Shown here: positions 9,791-18,900 of the stretch, piece after piece
How the letters are laid out: each line of letters begins with the position of its first letter
Position numbering within the stretch: the stretch's first letter is position 1
From: DATFFO01 sp963772815
Lineage (GTDB): Bacteria; Actinomycetota; Acidimicrobiia; Spongiisociales; ZC4RG35
Direction: 5' to 3'
Assembly: GCA_963772815.1 (NCBI GenBank)
Contig: CAVYYV010000007.1
Coordinates: 55,889-119,888 of the forward strand
Length of the DNA stretch: 64,000 nt
Notes under the pieces: generated by a model
The model's database searches: none
Told to the model about the DNA's origin: nothing
The model's input: the letters and a program-made list of their open reading frames with translations, nothing else
Position numbers and translations under genes: made by a program

Positions 9791-9897
9791 CATCGGCTTC
9801 GGACCGCGAGGTCAATCCGTCTGTCAGTCCGTCTCCAAGTTATGACAGCGGCAACTGCCTGATCGGCTTGGACAACGCCCCGGGTCGATGACCCTCA

Positions 9898-10335
9898 GTG
9901 GTGAACGGCTTCGACTTGGGAAAGCGACCTCGAGGTAGACCTACGTCGGGCGAGCGCGAGCAGCGTGGCTGTCAACAGTATCCCCGTGATGACGAAGGCT
10001 GTGTCCCCGAGACCCTCCAGTACAGAAGTCTGGAGCCAGGTCGGATACCACGTTGGAAACACGTAGATGCCGACAAGGGAGGGTCCGAATCTGAGCAGGA
10101 ACCAAGCGGCGGGAACTCCTGTCACCAGGGGGTGTAATGATGCGCCCCAGAGCACAGCGACCAGCAAAATCCCGGCTGCGACGAGCAACCACCCAGCGCT
10201 GGCGAGGCTCCCCTGCTGCACTCTGACTGCTAGCGCGAGGGCTCTTGACCCCTCATTCAAAACCCAGGTGAGTGCTGCTGCTGCCACGACACCCGTGAGA
10301 GCACCAATCCACGCTGGTACTTGTCGATCTTTCAT
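9898..10335 (-). CDS. Four-helix membrane protein of unknown function
   Basis: 145 aa from ATG 10335 with the ribosome-binding site GGAGGA at the right spacing. Four hydrophobic segments are visible (IGALTGVVAAAALTWVL; AGWLLVAAGILLVAVLWG; AWFLLRFGPSLVGIYVF; AFVITGILLTATLLALA), and the C-terminus is basic. I do not recognise a family. It is accessory cargo in the tmRNA-linked region, between the HTH gene and a degenerate copy of the unit right-end sequence. Confidence 0.6.
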
Positions 10336-11040
10336 GTGTTCCTCCGCGGCAGGTGATTCAATACTATCTCCTTCCTTTGCATCATTGTGTTGGCTGGTAC
10401 AGGCTGACGCAATCAGCCAGGTCCGCTGGGCGGGGTCTTCTCCGAAGGTGCCTATGAGCTTCTAGAAGAGCCTGGCTGTGATCTCGACCCGAATCCAGCG
10501 TAAGTGAGCCCTACGCCGCTGATCCGGATGCGCTCCGTTTCGTGCCTTGGGAAGCGCATCCTGATGTCGAGACCACTCGAGCTTTCCTTCGGGGCCGCGA
10601 GTAGGCGTGGACGGGGGGCAAGAGTTGAGCATGCGCCTGGTTTGGCCGGGACTTGATGGTCCCTCCCAGACGACGTCCGCAGTTGGGCGCCAGTCGCACA
10701 ACGCGCCTGGCCGGAAAGACGCCCCCAGCGACGCCATCGAAGGGTGCAGCCTGGGAGATGTCGGATAGCACGCCCACCTCCAGACAGCCCTCGGCGGGCG
10801 GCTGCGGCCCGAGAACGAGCAGTAGTCGTTTTATCGGATGGGCACAGCGGTGGCGTGCTTAGGGCCGACAGCCCCGGTTGCGTCTGGGCGGGCAGGCAGC
10901 ATAGTTAGTGGGTTGGTTTGTCCGGTGGCCGACTGTTTGGCTCTGAACAGAACCGCGTGCAGCAGCTATCCAATCGGAGCCCAGGTGAAGAAGTCTGAAC
11001 TCGCGTGCAACGTTGAGCGGGTCTGCGGCATGGATGTGTC
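10336..11040. other. Gene-free stretch with degenerate unit end
   Basis: I see no convincing gene here. At 10461-10505 is a degenerate copy of the right-end repeat (AGAAGAGCCTGGCTGTGATC, then CGACCCGAATCC), without the terminal GTTAGCT core. The second copy of the 18-bp repeat lies at 10684-10701. The stretch probably marks an old unit boundary, which would make the first unit composite. Confidence 0.5.
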
Positions 11041-11493
11041 GTGACTGACGCCGACATCTACGCCGAGTTGCGCACCGACTTGATGCGCTATGCCACTGCG
11101 CTGGTGGGGGTGGTCGACGCCGGAGACGTCGTGTCGGCGGTGGTGACCAGGGCGTTAGGGCTCGAGGGTGGCCTGGTAGGCCTGGAAGACCCGAAGCCGT
11201 ATCTGATGCGTTCGGTGCTGAACGAGGTCCGGATGGCGCACAGGTCACGGGTTAGGGGACGCCGGGCCGTGTTGACGCTGGGGGCCAGCGAGTATGCCGA
11301 CCCGGAAAACGACCATGTTCTGGATGTGGTGATGGAACTGCCGGAGCGGCAGCGAGCAGCGGTGTATCTGGCCTACTACGAGCAGTACCGACCAGTCGAG
11401 ATCGCCGAGCTGATGGGATGCCGACCCGCCACGGTGCGCCGCTACCTGTTCCTGGCTCGCCGCAAGTTGAAGAAGGTGCTTGAAGATGACTGA
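11041..11493 (+). CDS. ECF-type RNA polymerase sigma factor
   Basis: 150 aa starting at GTG 11041. The layout is that of extracytoplasmic-function sigma factors. Region 2-like helices are YAELRTDLMRYATALVG and PKPYLMRSVLNEVRMAHRSR. Region 4 is VVMELPERQRAAVYLAYYEQYRPVEIAELMGCRPATVRRYLFLARRKLKK, with a clear helix-turn-helix. The N-terminal region 2 is divergent from the common SigE types. The next gene overlaps it by 8 bases and encodes a single-pass membrane protein, so this looks like a sigma/anti-sigma pair carried as cargo. Confidence 0.8.
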   Translation: MTDADIYAELRTDLMRYATALVGVVDAGDVVSAVVTRALGLEGGLVGLEDPKPYLMRSVLNEVRMAHRSRVRGRRAVLTLGASEYADPENDHVLDVVMELPERQRAAVYLAYYEQYRPVEIAELMGCRPATVRRYLFLARRKLKKVLEDD

Positions 11494-12721
11494 CCGCCTG
11501 ACCGAAGCCTTTGATGCTCTCTTCCGTCACATGGAAGACCCACCGACCTGGGATCAGGTCCGCTCCCAGCGGCTGAGCCCAACACGCGGCCCATACCCGA
11601 AGCCGGGGTGGCTGGTGTTCGCGGCCGGTTTCGCCCTGGTGCTGGTGGTGGGCGTGGCGGCAGGCTTGCTGACCAATGTTGGCGGCGTCGCCGAAGCCAC
11701 CGTTCCCCATGTGCGCCTCACCTGGACCACCCAGGTCACGCTTCGGTGCGAGGGGATGGAACCCGTCGACAATGGTGGGTTCGACTCGGCCACCATCGAC
11801 ATCTGGGGACCCACCTCCAATGGAATGTACCGGATCGACGCCACCGCTCCGGACGGGGCCGTTGAGCTTCTCATGGTCGAGGAACCAGAGTTTGGGCGTC
11901 CGGTTCGTGCCTGGTCCACAGCCGGGCTTGGTCCGGGTTCGGGTTCTTTGTTCCGTTCGGCCGAATGCAGCGACCCGGAAAGGTCCGCGTCCTACCAGAT
12001 GGCCCGTCCCCCCCTAGATTCCGGAGGAGTCTTTCCCCTCGGATTCACTCCCATCCCGATCCAGGATGCAGACGGTAACCCGATCGACCTGGCCTACATG
12101 TTCCTCGGCACCCGCCGTCAAGACCGATGGCACGGAGAGACAGTGACCGTTTTCTCAGCGACCTCGACGTCGGAAGATGAACTAGGCATCCTGAGCAGCA
12201 CTCAGGAACGCTGGGTCGACCTGGACGAGCGCCGGGTGGTGCGTGACATCTCCGACCTCGACCAAGAGGTAACCGGCCGAACCATCGTGACGATGGAAGC
12301 CCTGGAGCACAACGAGGTCGCGTTGAGCGACGTGTCCTTCTCCACCGATGGCCTCCCGCTTAGCCTCGATCGCACCCAGGTTCGCAACTCGAAGCCGCCC
12401 GTCACCACCACATCGATCGCTCCCACCCAGGTGCCACTCATGGCCGACGCTACCGAAATCAGTCCCGGCGGAATCCCAACCCAGGACCTGGGTGACGTGA
12501 TCGACCCGCAACCAGGCGACCAGCTCTACACAGTGCCGGTAGGGCGCTTCGCCATCTTCGTTCGACTCCGGGCCGGCACCCGACCCCACATGTATGCCAC
12601 CTCCTGTGACGTGCTGGCCGAAGCCGAACTCCCCCAAGGCTGGGAAGGCACGTGTCTCGAACGGACCGTGAACGGAAAGCGAGAACACGGCGTGTTCCCT
12701 TATGGGACCACCTCCGAGTGA
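11486..12721 (+). CDS. Single-pass membrane protein with extracytoplasmic domain, probable anti-sigma partner
   Basis: 411 aa from ATG 11486, inside the end of the sigma gene. A short cytoplasmic segment of about 38 residues (DRLTEAFDALFRHMEDPPTWDQV) precedes one transmembrane helix (GWLVFAAGFALVLVVGVAAGLL). A ~340-residue exported domain follows, with several cysteines and a Pro/Thr stretch (PPVTTTSIAPTQVP). The cytoplasmic stub is short for a ZAS anti-sigma domain and lacks its HxxxCxxC motif, so the anti-sigma role rests on overlap and topology. The exported domain resembles no family I recognise. Confidence 0.6.
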   Translation: MTDRLTEAFDALFRHMEDPPTWDQVRSQRLSPTRGPYPKPGWLVFAAGFALVLVVGVAAGLLTNVGGVAEATVPHVRLTWTTQVTLRCEGMEPVDNGGFDSATIDIWGPTSNGMYRIDATAPDGAVELLMVEEPEFGRPVRAWSTAGLGPGSGSLFRSAECSDPERSASYQMARPPLDSGGVFPLGFTPIPIQDADGNPIDLAYMFLGTRRQDRWHGETVTVFSATSTSEDELGILSSTQERWVDLDERRVVRDISDLDQEVTGRTIVTMEALEHNEVALSDVSFSTDGLPLSLDRTQVRNSKPPVTTTSIAPTQVPLMADATEISPGGIPTQDLGDVIDPQPGDQLYTVPVGRFAIFVRLRAGTRPHMYATSCDVLAEAELPQGWEGTCLERTVNGKREHGVFPYGTTSE

Positions 12722-12726
12722 ATCGG

Positions 12727-12819
12727 CTGGAAGAACCTGGCTGTAATTTTCGGCCCGAAGCCGTGTAATCGAGTCACCACCAAGCCCACGAACGCCCAGG
12801 TCAGCGAATTTCGTTAGCT
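12727..12819 (+). repeat. Right-end repeat R2 of the tmRNA-linked units
   Basis: The 93-bp block starts CTGGAAGAACCTGGCTGTAA, passes through TTTTCGGCCCGAAG and GTGTAATCGAG, and ends AATTTCGTTAGCT. It is nearly identical to 15502-15594 and more diverged at 14731-14821. Eleven bases later L2 begins, so the junction forms an inverted repeat ATTTCGTTAGCT...AGCTAACGAAAA. Confidence 0.8.
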
Positions 12820-12830
12820 CCCAACCGACG

Positions 12831-12866
12831 CCAGCTAACGAAAATAGGCTGGTGAACCAAACGAAA
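12831..12866 (+). repeat. Left-end repeat L2
   Basis: Same 36-bp sequence as L1 beside tmRNA, with one change (ACCAAACG for ACCAGACG). The similarity to the L1 flank continues for about 1.25 kb through the terminator-like hairpin and the transposase copy. Confidence 0.8.
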
Positions 12867-13034
12867 TTGCCCGCCTCTGCGGCCCTTCGGGGCCGGGAGG
12901 CGGGTTTGTCTATGGGAGGGGAGACAAGGCGGGGCTGGAGGGCGGCGCCTGGGGTCCTTGGGGCGCGACAAAGCCCCGAACGCAGGTGTTCGAGGCAGGA
13001 GGGGACAGACCCGGGGTGGGGTCTTGGGGGAGAG

Positions 13035-14098
13035 TCAGACGGCTGGGGTGCCGGGTGGGGCGGCCGGTGGGTCCCGGCCGGTTTCCCGGTCGGCGTAGGG
13101 GACGGCCCGTCGCCGGCGTGGCTGGCGGGGCACGAAGCGGTAGTCGGGGTCGTCGTGTTGTTCGCCCCGTTCGAAAGCGTCGATGAGCCGGAAGTTGGCG
13201 GCCGCAGTCCAGAACGCCACCGTGATGGACGTCCTGGCGAGGCCCATCATTTTGATGCGACCTCGAGCCATGTGTTCTTTGCCTGGGTCTTTGACGATGG
13301 AGAAGAACGACTCGACGGCGGGCCGGAACCGTCCGTAGATGTCGAACCACTGTTGGGATCCCCAGTGGGGGGTTTGGCGTGTGGCTGCCTGTACGTCTGG
13401 TGGCACCGACATGGTCTGCTGGGTGCAGCAGGTCGGTGGGGCAGCCATGAGCGCTTGACCGGGGTAGATGGTGGGCTGGTCGTAGGGCAGGTTCTCAGAG
13501 GCGGGTTTGAGGGGGCAGCGGGCCAGGCCGGCGGCGGCGGGGCAGCGGACTCGGCGGGGACGGCCGGGGCGTTCACGGCCGAACGGCTTCATGGAGTAGA
13601 GGTTGCGCCGGTCGATCTCGGTCGAAGAACTCTTGTCGTTTCTTGACGGTGGCGAACTGGTCGAGGCGTTCGATGTTGACCAGGGATTCGGGCATGGCGG
13701 GACAGAACAGCTGGCCGTCGACTTGGAGGGCGCCACCGTAGGTGCCTTTGGTGCCCCGCTGGTTGGGGTGGAGGTCGAAGGAGACGTCGATACCGGATCG
13801 GCGCAGGTCGTCGGCCCACCGGTCGGCGGTGGCCATGGTGTAGCCCCGGTCGGCCAGGAGCCGGTCGAGGTGGTGGTGACGACGCAGGTCCTCCACAAGG
13901 GGGAGGACGGCGGCCTGGGGGTCGGTGGCGGCCGGGACCAGGGTGATGCGTTCGCACAGGTAGGGGATGCGGTCCTGGTCTGGGGTGCGGGTGCGGACCA
14001 GGGCGTGGACGGCGTAGCCGAACAGGTTGTATTTGGGGCCGGTTTTGGCTTTGTTCTCGTAGCGGATGTGGTTGGCGTCGGGGTCGGGGGAGGGCCGG
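13035..14098 (-). pseudogene. DDE transposase, copy B, 5'-truncated and frameshifted
   Basis: Near-duplicate of the C-terminal two thirds of copy A. The LLADRGYTMATADRWADD block lies in one frame (about 13896-13610). The remainder (FGRERPGRPRR, then AVESFFSIVKDPGKEH) lies in another, giving a break near 13605 at a different place from the break in copy A. The N-terminal third, including the first catalytic Asp, is missing; similarity to copy A stops near 14098, where unrelated cargo begins. Not functional as it stands. Confidence 0.8.
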
Positions 14099-14190
14099 CC
14101 GCGTGCCGACGCTGGTGGCTTCGCAGTGGCTGTGAGCCACAGTTGTCGAACATGGGTCGTAACGTTGCTACAGAACCGGAAGGAGAGTCC

Positions 14191-14694
14191 ATGCAGGCCA
14201 GAGGATCGGTTGCCCAGGGTCGCGGAGGCGGGGCAGCACCTCAGGTGGGCTGGCTCCTGTGGCTGGGGGCGGGTCTGGTGACCGGTTTGGTCGCGTGCAC
14301 GCTCTTATGGCTCGGCTCCGAACAGATGACTCATGCGGAGAATATGGGGGTCCACACTCTCCGACTCCCGCAGTGGACTTGGTTTCTTGCCGCCCAACTG
14401 CTTTTCGTCATCGCCGGGGCGGTCGTGGTCGGCGTCGTTCTCTCGGCTCGCAGGGGATCTTTTGGGCATCGCATGGGGCTGCTGGCCGGCGCGGTTTTGT
14501 CGCCTTTGGTCGTTCTGGTTGCTCCGTACGTGATTGTCGTCTCACGCTCGCGGACTATCGGGGAACAACTGTTGCGATGGGGCCTTCTCAGTGACAGGCT
14601 CCAGGTAGGTGCGGGACTCGTCTTGGGGACTCTCATGACCGTAATCATCTGGACGTTGGTAGGCGCTCGTCGGGGCCCTGGAGTGACTAGCTAG
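14191..14694 (+). CDS. Multi-pass membrane protein of unknown function
   Basis: 167 aa from ATG 14191, preceded by the strong ribosome-binding site AAGGAGAG. Four hydrophobic helices can be seen (VGWLLWLGAGLVTGLVACTLLWLG; WTWFLAAQLLFVIAGAVVVGVVL; MGLLAGAVLSPLVVLVAPYVIVV; VGAGLVLGTLMTVIIWTLVG). I know no family match. It is the cargo gene of the second tmRNA-linked unit, just inside right end R3. Confidence 0.6.
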   Translation: MQARGSVAQGRGGGAAPQVGWLLWLGAGLVTGLVACTLLWLGSEQMTHAENMGVHTLRLPQWTWFLAAQLLFVIAGAVVVGVVLSARRGSFGHRMGLLAGAVLSPLVVLVAPYVIVVSRSRTIGEQLLRWGLLSDRLQVGAGLVLGTLMTVIIWTLVGARRGPGVTS

Positions 14695-14730
14695 TGGAGA
14701 CGATGCCGTGGATCGAGGCGGCGGTCAATC

Positions 14731-14821
14731 CTGGAAGAGTCTGGCTGTAATCTCGTGCCCGAATCGGTGTAATCGGCCCCCCACGGAGCCGGCGTTCTCC
14801 CAGGAGCTAATTTCGTTAGCT
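14731..14821 (+). repeat. Right-end repeat R3
   Basis: Diverged version of R2/R4: CTGGAAGAGTCTGGCTGTAA, then CCCGAATCGGTGTAATCG, ending AATTTCGTTAGCT. With L3 it forms a perfect 14-bp stem ATTTCGTTAGCTGG/CCAGCTAACGAAAT around a 9-base loop. Confidence 0.75.
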
Positions 14822-14832
14822 GGCGACCAGCA

Positions 14833-14868
14833 CCAGCTAACGAAAATAGGCTGGTGAACCAGACGAAA
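14833..14868 (+). repeat. Left-end repeat L3
   Basis: Identical to L1 over 36 bp. Only about 15 further bases (GCCCGCCTC) resemble the L1 flank, after which different cargo starts. This shows that the shared end, not the transposase, defines the unit. Confidence 0.8.
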
Positions 14869-14943
14869 ACGCCCGCCTCTTTGGCCTCATCAGAAAGTCC
14901 GGGCCTGTTGCCCTGGATGGGGTGATGGGGTACAGTTGTGACC

Positions 14944-15192
14944 ATGAAAGAGCGACAGGCCGTGCAAGTTGATGAAAGGGGTCGGACCTACCTGTCGAAG
15001 CTTGGTTACGCCAAAGGTTCGATCGTCGTAGCAGAGCCCCTCGAAAGTGAAGAGAATGCGTGGGTGCTCCGGCCAGGCCGCATCGTCACCGACGTGGAGC
15101 TCGCTTTCCTGAACAACCCTCGCAACATGGAGTCTCTGCAGCGGGCAGCGGCCGAGTCGCTAGCAGGTGAGCAAGGAACCGATCTCGTCTGA
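14944..15192 (+). CDS. Putative antitoxin with AbrB/MazE-like N-terminus
   Basis: 82 aa from ATG 14944 (GTG 14938 also possible). The first half, VQVDERGRTYLSKLGYAKGSIVVAEPLE, resembles a swapped-hairpin AbrB/MazE DNA-binding domain. The C-terminal half is acidic and helical (NPRNMESLQRAAAESLAGEQG), as in antitoxin tails. The following small gene, 24 bases on, could be the toxin. The pair is the only content of the third unit. Function is inferred from size, order and fold pattern. Confidence 0.5.
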   Translation: MKERQAVQVDERGRTYLSKLGYAKGSIVVAEPLESEENAWVLRPGRIVTDVELAFLNNPRNMESLQRAAAESLAGEQGTDLV

Positions 15193-15216
15193 GCTGGCGG
15201 ACCGCCGAATCTCGAC

Positions 15217-15495
15217 ATGCGCGTTATAGGCTTGCCCGAGTTTCAGCGTTGCCTGAGAGAGGCGGTTCGCACCTCCCAAGATCAGGCTGAGCTCAACTCA
15301 TTCTTAGAGAGGCTCAGCCTGGAGCACGAGTCGGCAGAGATGCGTGTTGGCTCGATCCGCATTGAAGGCACCGACATCCGATTGTGGGCAACCGAGATTC
15401 TCAGGCTCACATCCCGTGGATACCGGGTCACTTGGCGTTATGAATCCCGCGACAATGAGGAGGTAGTCGTGTGCTTCACGCTGGCAGAGTTCTGA
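15217..15495 (+). CDS. Small protein, possible RelE/ParE-like toxin
   Basis: 92 aa from ATG 15217. The C-terminal half (IRLWATEILRLTSRGYRVTWRYESRDNEEVVVCFTLAEF) has the alternating beta-strand pattern and Arg/Tyr residues common in RelE/HigB mRNA interferases. I cannot match catalytic residues with certainty. It follows the AbrB-like gene and stops 6 bases before right-end repeat R4. Confidence 0.45.
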   Translation: MRVIGLPEFQRCLREAVRTSQDQAELNSFLERLSLEHESAEMRVGSIRIEGTDIRLWATEILRLTSRGYRVTWRYESRDNEEVVVCFTLAEF

Positions 15496-15501
15496 TTGTT
15501 C

Positions 15502-15594
15502 CTGGAAGAACCTGGCTGTAATTTTCGGCCCGAAGCGGTGTAATCGAGCCACCACCAAGCCCGCGAACGCACAGGTCAGCGAATTTCGTTAGCT
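15502..15594 (+). repeat. Right-end repeat R4, distal end of the unit array
   Basis: Nearly identical to R2 along 93 bp and ends AATTTCGTTAGCT. No L repeat follows; instead an IS end (GGCGTGTTCGCA) starts at 15604. This is the apparent distal boundary of the tmRNA-linked array. Confidence 0.8.
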
Positions 15595-15603
15595 CCCGAC
15601 CAA

Positions 15604-15667
15604 GGCGTGTTCGCATTTGGCGACACGTTGTGTTCGCAGTTCGGCCGCATGGAGCGGCCGAACTGCG
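15604..15667 (+). repeat. IS terminal sequence with 14-bp hairpin
   Basis: The tip GGCGTGTTCGCA is followed at 15635-15667 by a perfect hairpin, CGCAGTTCGGCCGC-ATGGA-GCGGCCGAACTGCG. The same tip and hairpin occur at 30711-30774, beside a second copy of the same transposase end. The hairpin may terminate transcription entering the IS or be a transposase-binding feature. Confidence 0.7.
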
Positions 15668-15812
15668 TTGTTGGTTGCTGGCGGGGAGTATTTGGCGACT
15701 GCCCGGGCTGGGTCGTTGTCGGCGGCTCACCGCTGTGGGGCTGTGGGCGCGATGAAGCGCCCTGGCGGGCGCGTTGGTATTCGGTGTGTCGGTGAAAGGG
15801 GGGAGTGGCTGA

Positions 15813-17192
15813 TCAGCCGGGTGGTGATTTGCCGTTGGCTGGGCGGGGACGACTGGTTGGCGACGGGTGGGTTTTGAGGTCTGAGATTCGGGTTGCCCGA
15901 TCGCGTCGGGGGCGGCGAATCCGAACGGTGTCCTTGTCTCGTTGGAAATCGAGGAAGTTAGACACGATGCGTCGGTTGGCTTCAGCGATTGTGTACACCA
16001 GCCATGATTCGATTTTGGCGGTGGTCAGGAAGCGGGCGTACTTCTCTTCGATGTTGACGAAGCTGCCTTGGAGGTAGCTGTTGGCGGTTTCAGACAGGTT
16101 GCGGCGTCCGTAGCTCTCGTGCCAGGCGTCACTGAATGGGACAGTTGGCTGGCGTTGAACGAGCTCGTTGATACCTACAGTGATGGTGGATTCGGGTGTA
16201 GCGTCGGGGGGTAGCTCCACTAGCGGTGCGGAGCGTGGGCCGCGGATGGATGCGGGGAGCTGTCGTGATCTGAGTTTGCCGGTGTCGAAGGGGCTGCGGA
16301 GTCGGATGACTCCGTCTTTAGGTTTTCCGTTTCGTCCCATGCGCCAGCGGGCCCGCTCGTTGTGGGCATCGATGTAGGGCTGGCGCTCATCGGCGGTGGC
16401 GCCGCGAGGGGGTGGTTCGAGTTGCATCAGGTGCTGCGGTGTGTAGCGCGAGTAGACGAAACCTTCGATCTCCCAGCCGTCTCCGAACGCTCTCGCTCCC
16501 CTTTGGTGTGTGACGGGTCGGAAGGTGACATCGATGTTTTGGCGAAGGAGGGGTTCGAGGAAGCCTTCGGCCAGGAGGCTGTAGCCGGGGTCGGCGATGA
16601 CGTCTTTGCAGTGTCCGGCATGGTTGGCACTGATGAGCCTCTCGACGACAGCGTGGCCGCGGTGGGACCCGGCGGGTGTCAGTGCATAGGTCGTGATGAC
16701 TGGGGGAACGTCCTTGCCGAATTTGATCTTCCGAACACCGTCGGTGGACCGGATGCTTGGGACCGCCACACCGAGGTGGAGTTCTCGGCCCACGTAGAGG
16801 CCGGCCTTTCGTGTCGCCGTGGCGGTTGCCCATCCGGCTCGGGCTTCTCGATCTTTGGTGTAGATGTTGCGGCCGTCGTCGCCGATGCCGAATACCTTGG
16901 CTTTGCGTTTCTTGGCCTCTTTCTGATGCGCCTTGGCGTCGGGGTCGTCTTGTCGGTAGTCACCATCGAGTTCAACCGTTGCAGAGTCTGAATGCAGCGT
17001 GGCGTGGGTTCTGAGGGGCGTCCCGTCTACCGCTGCGGCTGCGTCGTGGATCAGCTCGGGAGGAATCGGTGCGTGAATGATGCTCTTTCCGTACCAGTGG
17101 CGATCTCGCGGCTGTCCGGTTTCGTCGTCCGTCCAGCCTTTCTCGAGGATCTGGGAGATTCTGGTGTTGAGTCGCTGAATCCGGTCAAAGGG
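15813..17192 (-). pseudogene. IS transposase, N-terminally truncated (second DDE type)
   Basis: The minus-strand frame is open from 17192 to a TGA at 15813 with no proper start, and reads as a DDE transposase throughout. The first Asp is in AAVDGTPLRTHATLHSD, a basic stretch DAKAHQKEAKKRKAKVFG follows, the second Asp is in CKDVIADPGYSLLAEG, and the Glu is in GRRNLSETANSYLQGSFVN. The N-terminus is lost at 17193, where sequence of a Kelch/YVTN gene begins. A shorter remnant of the same transposase lies at 30930-31273. It is related in fold to, but distinct from, copies A and B. Confidence 0.8.
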
Positions 17193-17194
17193 TT

Positions 17195-18411
17195 AGCTCG
17201 GTCACTGATCTGTCGGGTGCAGTCATTGAAGTCGACACATCGACCGGTCAAGCTCGTGTGGTTGGACGACTTGGAGAGCCGCGCTCTGACCTGGCGGCTG
17301 CTGCCGCCGGAGATCGCTTGCTCCTGATAGGCGGACGATCCGGTAGCGGTGTGTCAGCCCAGGTGAGCGAACTTGTCCCATGGGTGCCCGAGAGCCTGAC
17401 GGCAGATCAGGCCAACAACGTGTATGCGTACACCCGGGCGGATGGTATCAACCCGATCGCGGCCCTGGCTCGGGACCTCGTATATGTGCCCAACTCGAAG
17501 TCCAACACGCTGGACGTGATCGACCCGACCACATTCGAAGTCGTTGACCACGTTGCTGTGGGAAGGCTGCCTCAGCATGTGACACCGTCGTGGGACATGA
17601 AGACCCTGTATGTTGACAACAACGCCGGGAATAGCCTTACCCCGATCGATCCTCTCACTGGCATGGTGAGTGGGTCGCCCATCACCGTCAGCGATCCCTA
17701 CAACCTGTACTTCACGCCGGATGGCGCCTACGCAATCGTGGTTGCCGAGCGTGAACGGCGGCTCGATTTTAGGAATCCACAGACGATGGAATTGACCAAC
17801 AGCGTCGATGTGAAGTGCAAGGGCGTAGACCACCTTGACTTCACCGGCGACGGGTCGGAGCTCATCGCCAGTTGTGAGTTCTCAGCGCAGATGGTGGTGG
17901 TCGACCTCGCCACGCGATCTCTGATCAAGACGATCGATCTTCCTAGATCGGATGCGATGCCCCAGGACGTCAAACTCTCGCCCGATGGCAGCACCTTCTA
18001 TGTGGCCGACATGAAATCCAATGGGCTGTGGGTTGTCGATTCATCCACGATGGATGTAGTCGATTTCCTGGCCACCGATCGTGGCGCGCATGGCCTTTAC
18101 CCGAGTAGGGACGCAACGAAGCTGTACGTCTCCAATCGCGACACGCGGGAACCATCTCAGTCTTGGACTTCGGCACGCGTCGAATCGTCGACACTTGGAC
18201 GATCCCGGGAGGATCTCCCGACATGGGGGGCGTCTCGGCCGACGGCAGCGTGTTATGGCTGTCCGGGCGCTACAACTCGGAGGTATACGCCATCTCCACC
18301 GACGACGGACACTTGCTCGCCCGTATCGCGGTAGGGAGCGAGCCTCATGGCCTGTGCGTTTGGCCCCAGCCGGGCAGGTTCTCGCTGGGTCACACGGGCA
18401 ATACGCGCTGA
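17195..18411 (+). pseudogene. Kelch/YVTN beta-propeller protein, 5'-truncated and frameshifted
   Basis: A Kelch-like unit (VVGRLGEPRSD, GDRLLLIGGRSG) followed by several YVTN-type blades (LVYVPNSKSNTLDVIDPTTFEVV; TLYVDNNAGNSLTPIDPLTG; KLYVSNRD). The frame is open upstream only to the IS junction at about 17195, so the 5' end was removed by the IS. Near 18150 the frame shifts by one base: the first frame ends at 18334, while the true continuation (AGTISVLDFGTRRIVDTWTIPGG, then VGSEPHGLCVWPQPG) runs to 18411. Intact homologues are secreted or lipoprotein beta-propellers. Not functional here. Confidence 0.75.
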
Positions 18412-18900
18412 CGGCCTGGCCCAGCGAGGCTGACCTCCCGAGTAGCCAAGGCACCGGCGCTGGACGGATTCGTGCGGGGTCATCGACTGCGGGATACGGC
18501 TTCATTGGGTGGTTCCTCGGTTGGGCGCGCGGTGAGAGTGACCTGCGTTGCGGCAGCCTCTGCCCGACACGTCCTCGAGCGGCAACGTGACCTAGTAGCA
18601 GCATTCGGATTGGGGGGTTCTCCGGGACGAGCAACGGATTGAGGACGAAGGTCTCCATTTCTAAGCCGACTAGATGCCGGCGCACTCTGTGGACGCCCGG
18701 TCAACACCTAGCCCAGGCTTGGCGTCGCGACCAGCGGCGCTCTGAATCCGCGTGCGTGACTTGGACCGTGTTCCCTTCGGCGTTGAAGGATGCCTACCAG
18801 CGGGAAGTCGCCACTGAGGCGGTGGCGGCGCGAATGGTGCACATGTGATCGAGACTCGACCGCACCTGACGCTGTGGTGCCTTTCGCCGACCGACGCGAA
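18412..18900. other. Gene-free stretch
   Basis: No reading frame here shows recognisable protein features or a credible start; it appears to be decayed sequence between the propeller pseudogene and the PepSY gene terminator. Confidence 0.5.

Noticed and set aside
10645..10660. GGGACTTGATGGTCCC, which looks like a DosR box
   Set aside because: The half-sites are two bases too far apart for the DosR consensus, and no gene follows.
12727..12866. Integron attC site at the unit junctions
   Set aside because: attC needs RYYYAAC at its 5' end and GTTRRRY at its 3' end. Here GTTAGCT precedes AGCTAAC and the sequences do not fit the purine/pyrimidine pattern; there is also no integron integrase.
16362..16991. 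209-aa plus-strand frame over the IS remnant
   Set aside because: It is antisense to a continuous DDE transposase frame that contains catalytic motifs.
17192..17198. GTTAGCT, identical to the unit end core, at the IS/propeller junction
   Set aside because: Only seven bases match and none of the 93-bp right-end sequence is present; likely chance.
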